NCBI RefSeq assembly: GCF_023516215.1
Contig: NZ_CP097349.1
Coordinates: forward strand, 5,283,903 to 5,347,902
DNA from: Cytobacillus pseudoceanisediminis
GTDB taxonomy: Bacteria; Bacillota; Bacilli; Bacillales; Cytobacillaceae
Direction of reading: 5' to 3'
DNA: 64,000 nt
A program made the position numbers and the translations under genes. This document shows, one piece after another, positions 58,932 to 64,000 of this stretch. The notes under the pieces are model-generated. The model worked only from the letters and a program-made list of their open reading frames with translations. It did not search any database and was not told the DNA's origin. The first letter of the stretch is position 1. The number at the start of each line of letters is the position of its first letter.

Positions 58932-58958
58932 AAAAAACCCTTGCCTATGGAAGGGTTC
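58932..58958 (-). terminator. terminator of the small zinc-motif gene
   Basis: On the minus strand GAACCCTT/AAGGGTT stem followed by TTTTTATTTTA. Confidence 0.75.
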
Positions 58959-58972
58959 AGATAAATAGCTCC

Positions 58973-59140
58973 CTATAAAGAGTGAAGAAAAAACTTATTC
59001 CGTTCCTCTTTTTTAAAATCGGAAAGGTGCTTAGTTACTTTGCCGGATCCTTTGCAGACAGGGCAGGTTTTCTTTATGAATTTATATGCTGTAATATTGC
59101 CTGTACCTTTGCATTTTTTACAGATTGAGATAATTTTCAT
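58973..59140 (-). CDS. 55-residue protein with two DnaJ-type zinc motifs
   Basis: Minus-strand ATG 59140 after GGGAGGAGTG. The product has CKKCKGTG at 7-14 and CPVCKGSG at 26-33, two copies of the CxxCxGxG motif of DnaJ zinc fingers, and a basic C-terminus ending FFLHSL. One zinc ion could be bound by the four cysteines. No larger family was recognised. Confidence 0.75.
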   Translation of the reverse strand: MKIISICKKCKGTGNITAYKFIKKTCPVCKGSGKVTKHLSDFKKEERNKFFLHSL

Positions 59141-59302
59141 TTAACACTCCTCCCATAAAATTCCTTCTAGTATATCCTATGAACCATTCTAAGAGAGGTG
59201 CTGGGAACATACCGATTTTCACCGGGATTTTAGTGTAAAAGCCTAATCGCTGGTCCATAAATTACATATCTTAGTAATAGAAGGCGAAGGGAGGTAAAGG
59301 TT

Positions 59303-59458
59303 ATGCCTTATGGTTATGGCGGTTATCCCGTTCCCCCTCCTTATCCATGCGGTTATTATGGAGGCGGAGGATTCTGGCTGGCCCTCGTAGTTGTACTGCT
59401 GATCCTGCTGCTTGTTTTTGGAGGATTTGCATACTATGGCGGCGGCTATTTCAGGTAG
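59303..59458 (+). CDS. YjcZ-like small sporulation-type membrane protein
   Basis: A 51-residue protein: a Gly/Tyr/Pro-rich head (MPYGYGGYPVPPPYPCGYYG), one membrane helix (FWLALVVVLLILLLVFGGFA) and the tail YYGGGYFR. This composition is typical of YjcZ-family proteins of spore formers. ATG 59303 follows GGGAGGTAAAGG. A hairpin with CTCATACC/GGTATGGG follows at 59470-59506. Confidence 0.72.
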   Translation: MPYGYGGYPVPPPYPCGYYGGGGFWLALVVVLLILLLVFGGFAYYGGGYFR

Positions 59459-59469
59459 AGATATAACCA

Positions 59470-59506
59470 GAAGTTGGCTCATACCAATGGTATGGGCTTC
59501 TTTTAT
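59470..59506 (+). terminator. terminator after the YjcZ-like gene
   Basis: GAAG and CTCATACC pair with GGTATGGG and CTTC, followed by TTTTATAT. Confidence 0.7.
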
Positions 59507-59583
59507 ATAGGATATTTTATAGAAATTTCGGAAAAATCGCGGTATAATATTTCTGTAATCGAAATTTTTTATGGGGGGATCAT

Positions 59584-61380
59584 ATGACTGTAACAGCCTA
59601 TTCGTCAGTTTGGGATTTGGATGTCTTTTTTAAGGGTGGAAGCGACTCAGCAGAATTTGATCAGCATTTACTGGAAACAAGAAAGCATATTGATTCATTT
59701 TTTAATCAAATACATAACTGGGAGCCTGCTAATTCAGCTGCAGATTCAGCTGCAATAAGTGAAATCATTGAGCTTTTCCAGCAGACGGCAAGAAAAGTGC
59801 GTCAGGCTGGTGCTTTTGTGAGCTGTCTTCAGGCCCAAAATACCGAGGATAAGAAAGCGAAAGATCTTAGAGGGACAACTACGGAACTTAGTGCAGCTTT
59901 TCAAAACGCTTTAACGGCATTTGATCAGAAGCTTGCAAGTTTAGATCAAAGTTCATGGGAGCAAATTATAAATGATAAGGATTTAATTGAGCTTTCATTT
60001 GTATTAAACGAACGCCGCGAAAATGCCTCAGAAAAACTTTCGCAAGAGGAAGAAACGGTCATTAATGCCCTTGCAGTTGATGGTTACCACGGTTGGGGAC
60101 AGATGTATGACGTAATAGTAGGAAATATAAAAATTCCTTACACTGAAAATGGCGAGATAAAGCAGCTTTCAGTTGGACAGGCTGCTAATAAGTTTTCAAG
60201 TCCTGACAGAAAATTGCGCAAGGAAGTTTTTGATAATTGGGAAAAATCATGGAACAGCCAGTCTGATTATTTATCTAAAACCTTAAATCATTTAGCCGGT
60301 TTTAGATTAAATATATATAAACTAAGAGGCTGGAGCGACTTCCTCAAAGAACCTCTGGACTTAAACAGAATGAAAAAAGAAACCCTGGATACCATGTGGA
60401 ATGTCATTTCAAGAAATAAAGCACCTCTTATTAAATATTTGGAGAGAAAAGCAAAGCTTTTAGGCTTAGAGAAATTAAGCTGGTATGACCTGGATGCCCC
60501 GCTCTCCAAGTCAGAAACAAAATTAACTTATCAGCAGGGTGCAGATTTTATTCTTGAGCAGTTTGCTCACTTTGGAGAAGAAATGACAGCCTTTTCTAAA
60601 AAAGCGTTTGAAGAAAAATGGATTGAAGCAGAGGATCGTCCAGGAAAGGCGCCAGGCGGTTTCCATACTTACTTCCCTGAAAGCAGTCAATCAAGGATCT
60701 TTATGACATACTCAGGTACACCATCCAATGTTTCAACCCTGGCACATGAACTGGGGCATGGATTTCATACATATGCAATGAGGGACCTTCATTTGCTGAA
60801 TCGAAATTATGCCATGAATGTTGCTGAGACAGCTTCTACTTTCGCAGAAATGATTGTCTCTGATGCAGCAGTGAAAAATGCTGGATCAGAAGAAGAGAAA
60901 CTGGCGCTTTTAGAAGATAAAGTGCAAAGGTCTGTTGCGCTGCTAATGAATATCCATGCACGATTCCTGTTTGAAACACGATTCTATGAAGAAAGAAAAC
61001 GAGGAGTTGTAAGTGCGGACCGTCTGAATGAAATCATGACGGATGCCCAAAAAGAAGCTTATGGAAACGCACTTGATGAGTATCATCCATCTTTCTGGGC
61101 TTCAAAGCTCCATTTCTTTATTACTGGCGTGCCATTTTATAATTTCCCATATACTTTTGGATATTTGTTCTCGCTGGGAATCTATGCACAGGCTCTTAAA
61201 GAAGGAAAAGGGTATGAAGAAAAATATATAGCATTATTAAAGGATACTGCATCGATGACAGTCGAAGATTTAGCTATGAAGCATTTAAATGCAGATTTAA
61301 CAAAACCTGAGTTCTGGGAAAGTGCCGTTCAATTATGCATGGACGATGTGGAAGAATTCCTGGCATTAACAGAAAATTAA
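59584..61380 (+). CDS. M3 family oligoendopeptidase (PepF-like)
   Basis: A cytoplasmic zinc peptidase of 598 residues that cuts short peptides. The active site is HELGHGFHTYAM near residue 389 (HExxH), with the third ligand glutamate in NVAETASTFAEM. An N-terminal helical domain and the C-terminal Peptidase_M3 part have normal length. A TATAAT at 59543-59548 is its likely -10. It stands alone between terminators. Confidence 0.95.
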   Translation: MTVTAYSSVWDLDVFFKGGSDSAEFDQHLLETRKHIDSFFNQIHNWEPANSAADSAAISEIIELFQQTARKVRQAGAFVSCLQAQNTEDKKAKDLRGTTTELSAAFQNALTAFDQKLASLDQSSWEQIINDKDLIELSFVLNERRENASEKLSQEEETVINALAVDGYHGWGQMYDVIVGNIKIPYTENGEIKQLSVGQAANKFSSPDRKLRKEVFDNWEKSWNSQSDYLSKTLNHLAGFRLNIYKLRGWSDFLKEPLDLNRMKKETLDTMWNVISRNKAPLIKYLERKAKLLGLEKLSWYDLDAPLSKSETKLTYQQGADFILEQFAHFGEEMTAFSKKAFEEKWIEAEDRPGKAPGGFHTYFPESSQSRIFMTYSGTPSNVSTLAHELGHGFHTYAMRDLHLLNRNYAMNVAETASTFAEMIVSDAAVKNAGSEEEKLALLEDKVQRSVALLMNIHARFLFETRFYEERKRGVVSADRLNEIMTDAQKEAYGNALDEYHPSFWASKLHFFITGVPFYNFPYTFGYLFSLGIYAQALKEGKGYEEKYIALLKDTASMTVEDLAMKHLNADLTKPEFWESAVQLCMDDVEEFLALTEN

Positions 61381-61389
61381 TAAAAGCAG

Positions 61390-61423
61390 AAGCCGCGCTC
61401 TTATTATGAGCACGGCTTTTTTT
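61390..61423. terminator. terminator between the M3 peptidase and pssA
   Basis: AGCCGCGCTC/GAGCACGGCT stem (one mismatch) with T7. It lies between convergent genes. Confidence 0.85.
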
Positions 61424-61961
61424 ACATTTTTTTCAGCCTGAAAGGACTTATCATTAGAATGGAAAGTGTCAGCATTATAAAGAGAAATAAAGGTGAAGGC
61501 CAATATGGAATTGCCAGAAAGCATAAAGTGGCCAGGCAGCCGGCAGCCGTTATCGGCAAGCCTGTAAAATAGCCATTATTGTCACTGATGTTAAAACGGG
61601 CTAGCCGCAAAGCTCCACAGCCGATATATAGAGCAGTTAAGAAAGCTCCTGGTGCCCCAAAATCATAAAGGACTCCCATGTATAGGAGCAGTGCAGGAGC
61701 AACTCCAAAAGAAATAATATCACTCATGGAATCCAGCTGCTTTCCTAGATCCGATTCAATATTCATTTTTCTCGCTGCCATCCCATCAAAACGGTCAGCA
61801 AGAGCTGCGATAAAGATCAGCAGCATACTCAATTTCAAATTATCATTAATAGAAAATAAAATAGCAAAGCACCCTAAGAACAGGTTAGACAGAGTTAAGA
61901 TATTGGCTGTCTGTGCCTTTAGCTTCTTGATGGTTAAATCAAGAACATCCTGTAAAAACAT
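61422..61961 (-). CDS. pssA: CDP-diacylglycerol--serine O-phosphatidyltransferase
   Basis: PssA makes phosphatidylserine from CDP-diacylglycerol and serine in the membrane. The 179-residue product has the CDP-alcohol phosphotransferase motif DRFDGMAARKMNIESDLGKQ followed by LDSMSD, and about six membrane helices. ATG 61961 follows AAGGAG. The gene for the next step, psd, starts about 270 bases away, divergently; B. subtilis also keeps the two near each other, but elsewhere in the chromosome. Confidence 0.94.
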   Translation of the reverse strand: MFLQDVLDLTIKKLKAQTANILTLSNLFLGCFAILFSINDNLKLSMLLIFIAALADRFDGMAARKMNIESDLGKQLDSMSDIISFGVAPALLLYMGVLYDFGAPGAFLTALYIGCGALRLARFNISDNNGYFTGLPITAAGCLATLCFLAIPYWPSPLFLFIMLTLSILMISPFRLKKM

Positions 61962-62231
61962 GTCAAACACTCCTTGCACCTGGGAATCACAGCCTGCAGA
62001 CTATAAGAAGTTTTTTCTTATGGGCAATGTGTTAAAGTGTACGTTAATTGGGAAAAATCTGGAAGGATAAAAAGAAGCAATCCACAGTATTTCAAGAAAG
62101 CCAAAAATAAAAAAAGTGTCAAATCTGAGGAAGTCTATGGCAAACTTAGTTTTATATGTTATATAATAATATTTTATTCTATGCTTTTTATGCCTGTTCG
62201 TAAAGAACATATTTTTTAGGGGGCATGTCGT

Positions 62232-63008
62232 TTGTTAAAACCTGTATATCGCCTGCTGATTGAATTGACAAATGGAAGATGGACATCCGGGATACTGCAG
62301 AAATTTGCAAAATCAAATTTGAGCAGGCGGGTCATTCCGTCATTTTCAAGGGTTTATAATATAAATGAAAGTGAAATGGAAAAAAGCCTGAATGAATATC
62401 CAACACTGCATGATTTTTTCATTAGAAGGCTTAAAGAAGGTGCAAGAGTTACAGATCTGAGCCCTAACTCGGCAGTCAGTCCTGTAGATGCTGTTATCGA
62501 AGATGTTGGTAGTATCCGGAAGGACCGTGTTATTACAGTAAAAGGAAAAAACTATTCCATCTCTGAGATGCTGGGTGAAGATAAAGCAGGAAAATATGCA
62601 GGCGGCACTTATATGATCTTTTATTTAAGTCCGAGCCACTATCATAGGATACACAGCCCGGTCACTGGAAAAGTAGCAGATCAATGGATTCTTGGGCTGA
62701 AGTCTTATCCGGTCAACAAATGGGGATTAAAATATGGTAGAGATACACTTTCCAAAAATTATCGGAGCATAACTGAGGTGAGGCATGGAGATGCAGCAAT
62801 CGCGATTGTGAAGGTTGGCGCTATGTTTGTAAATTCCATTGAACTTATACATGAAGGGGATCAGCTTGAAAAAGGAAAGGAAATGGCCTATTTTACGTTT
62901 GGCTCTACTGTCATTCTCCTGTTTGAGCAAGGGAAATTCGAACTTGAAAAGTCAATCAGGACTCCTGCTCACATTAAAGTAGGGGAGCGGATTGGGACGC
63001 TATTGTGA
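62232..63008 (+). CDS. psd: phosphatidylserine decarboxylase proenzyme
   Basis: Psd converts phosphatidylserine to phosphatidylethanolamine. The 258-residue proenzyme has HRIHSPVTGKV in the middle and the self-cleavage site FGST (residues 223-226), where the serine becomes the pyruvoyl group. The usual LGST is FGST here, an accepted variant. TTG 62232 after AGGGGGC is the start. The 230 bases between pssA and psd show no other gene. Confidence 0.95.
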   Translation: MLKPVYRLLIELTNGRWTSGILQKFAKSNLSRRVIPSFSRVYNINESEMEKSLNEYPTLHDFFIRRLKEGARVTDLSPNSAVSPVDAVIEDVGSIRKDRVITVKGKNYSISEMLGEDKAGKYAGGTYMIFYLSPSHYHRIHSPVTGKVADQWILGLKSYPVNKWGLKYGRDTLSKNYRSITEVRHGDAAIAIVKVGAMFVNSIELIHEGDQLEKGKEMAYFTFGSTVILLFEQGKFELEKSIRTPAHIKVGERIGTLL

Positions 63009-63050
63009 ATGTTTGGGCCGCTTATTTCAGTTTTTAATGAATATGGAGAA

Positions 63051-63075
63051 TAAAAAAAGCCCTATTAAGGGCTTG
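63051..63075. terminator. terminator between psd and sda
   Basis: AAGCCCT/AGGGCTT stem. On the minus strand it is followed by T7, serving sda. Confidence 0.85.
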
Positions 63076-63082
63076 TCCATTT

Positions 63083-63223
63083 TTAAGAAGTAACTTTTAT
63101 TCTGTTTGATAGTGAGCGACGGTGGATTTCTGTTTCGATTAAACGAATGAAGTCTTTGCTAAGCTGCAGTTCCTTTGCTTTATAATATGATTCGATTAGT
63201 AAATCATCTGACAGTTTACGCAT
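63083..63223 (-). CDS. sda: sporulation checkpoint inhibitor Sda
   Basis: Sda blocks the histidine kinase KinA so that sporulation does not start while replication is disturbed. The 46-residue product [20 protein letters not shown] through HRRSLSNRI matches the family closely. ATG 63223 follows CTGGAGGTGGG; the longer upstream frame is not coding. In B. subtilis sda transcription depends on DnaA, and DnaA boxes lie upstream here as well. Confidence 0.95.
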   Translation of the reverse strand: MRKLSDDLLIESYYKAKELQLSKDFIRLIETEIHRRSLSNRIKVTS

Positions 63224-63345
63224 TCCTGTCCCACCTCCAGGCACTTGATATTTCAGTTCTAAAAGAATTATTTTATACATATAATGTAAGATTTTATGTT
63301 GTACCCCTACTCTAGCAAAATTAAACGATTAGAACAACTGTTCTC

Positions 63346-63444
63346 TTATCCACAGGAAACAGTGGATAACCTGTGATTATTTTGTTTATAAAAAGGGAAA
63401 AAGTATAAAAATCATATTGGATTATGTGCATAAAGTTATCCACA
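63346..63444. promoter_or_regulatory. DnaA-box cluster upstream of sda
   Basis: Perfect TTATCCACA at 63346-63354 and 63436-63444, and a one-mismatch reverse copy AGTGGATAA at 63361-63369. They lie 120-220 bases upstream of the sda start, in the sda-yqeG divergent interval (63224-63752), which has no other gene. Confidence 0.8.
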
Positions 63445-63752
63445 GGGTTGAAGGGCAGTTGTTTTTTGTCGAAAAATTTTTATTATAAGGATAAATAATA
63501 TCTATTCCATGGAAATTTACTGAGCTTTGAGTGTCTTTCCCCATTTTGTGGAATCGTATAAAATAGAACAGCTGGATTGTATCCTCCGGTTTTTATTTTG
63601 AAAGAGCAGATGAAATTGGGTATGATGAAATCGGTGTTTTTCAATAGTGAAAACACTGCTGAAACTAATTATTATTAAAGCCCGAGCGGTATTTGAGGAT
63701 TCAGAAACAATATTGTTGGACCATAAGAATTTATGATTGAGGTGTAAATATA

Positions 63753-64000
63753 GTGTTAAAGCATTTTTTGCCTGATCAGCATGTTAAAAGTATATTTGAA
63801 ATTACTCCCCACAGTTTACAGGAAAAAGGAGTTAAAGGAATTATCACGGACCTGGATAATACACTAGTCGAATGGGACAGGCCAAATGCAACACCGAAGC
63901 TGATTAGCTGGTTTGAAGAAATGAAGCAAAGTAACATCAAGGTTACCATTGTCTCAAATAATAATGAAAATCGGGTTAAGGCTTTTTCCCACCCCTCGAT
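63753..64000 (+). CDS. yqeG: YqeG family HAD phosphatase (cut by window end)
   Basis: GTG 63753 after GAGGTGTAA begins MLKHFLPDQHVKSIFEITPH. Motif I of the HAD superfamily is seen in GIITDLDNTLVEWDRP. The frame is open to the window end. B. subtilis yqeG lies beside sda and begins a series with yqeH and aroE. Homologues dephosphorylate phosphatidylglycerophosphate in other organisms; the Bacillus substrate is not certain. Confidence 0.9.
   Translation, partial: MLKHFLPDQHVKSIFEITPHSLQEKGVKGIITDLDNTLVEWDRPNATPKLISWFEEMKQSNIKVTIVSNNNENRVKAFSHPS

Noticed and set aside
63467..63473. TGTCGAA, a possible Spo0A box between sda and yqeG
   Set aside because: A seven-base site is expected about eight times by chance in the window on both strands, and nothing else supports it.

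Overview
The window is a stretch of chromosome from a spore-forming member of the Bacillaceae. Gene order follows the Bacillus subtilis region ruvA-ruvB-queA-tgt-yrbF-yrzE-yrbG-spoVB-comN-secDF-recJ-apt-relA-dtd-yrvJ-hisS-aspS-6S RNA-yrvM-rarA-cymR-iscS-mnmA-yrrB-recD2-yrrD-yrrI-alaS-ireB-yrrK-yrzB-mltG-trmR-trhP1-trhP2-udk-greA-pbpI-yrrS-yrzA-mtnN-yrhC, then yrzI, sigK and sda-yqeG. SpoVB, RsfA, SigK, Sda and a YjcZ-like protein show an endospore former. The exact genus cannot be fixed from sequence reading alone; base composition and dispersed repeats fit a Cytobacillus/Mesobacillus-like genome.

Layout. 1-10 kb: the tail of a tyrosine recombinase, Holliday junction and queuosine genes, yajC, an IS1182-like element inside the yajC/yrzE terminator, then yrzE, yrbG, spoVB and comN. 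10-20 kb: secDF, a cation exporter, lapA-like, recJ, apt, relA and dtd. 20-32 kb: a wall amidase, T-box-controlled hisS-aspS, 6S RNA, tcdA, rsfA, an ABC exporter, rarA and yczE. 32-44 kb: cymR-iscS-mnmA (cysteine and thiolation of tRNA), yrrB-recD2, small proteins, T-box-controlled alaS. 44-55 kb: ireB-ruvX-yrzB, mltG, trmR-trhP1-trhP2 (tRNA wobble uridine hydroxylation and methylation), udk, greA, pbpI, yrrS, mtnN and yrhC. 55-64 kb: a cluster of microprotein genes around yrzI, sigK, a BNR-type lipoprotein, an M3 peptidase, pssA and psd (phosphatidylethanolamine synthesis), sda with DnaA boxes, and the start of yqeG.

Two points govern how the annotation should be read. First, 15 genes carry 17 one-base indels, mostly losses in homopolymers; hisS, relA, recJ, rarA, spoVB and others therefore look broken. 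Correcting one base in each restores the full family sequence, so these are most likely sequencing errors and not pseudogenes. Second, several real genes are shorter than 60 codons or lack a standard start, and are described here from direct translation.

The most interesting region is 55.6-56.5 kb: one strong promoter, a 26-codon ORF, two terminator-like hairpins, then yrzI and three further ORFs of 17-26 codons, most with strong ribosome binding sites. It resembles the B. subtilis yrzI operon, whose mRNA is cut by the ribosome-associated nuclease Rae1. Other notable points are the IS insertion that duplicated a whole terminator palindrome, a pbpI ribosome binding site inside the greA terminator, and a long structured leader before secDF.
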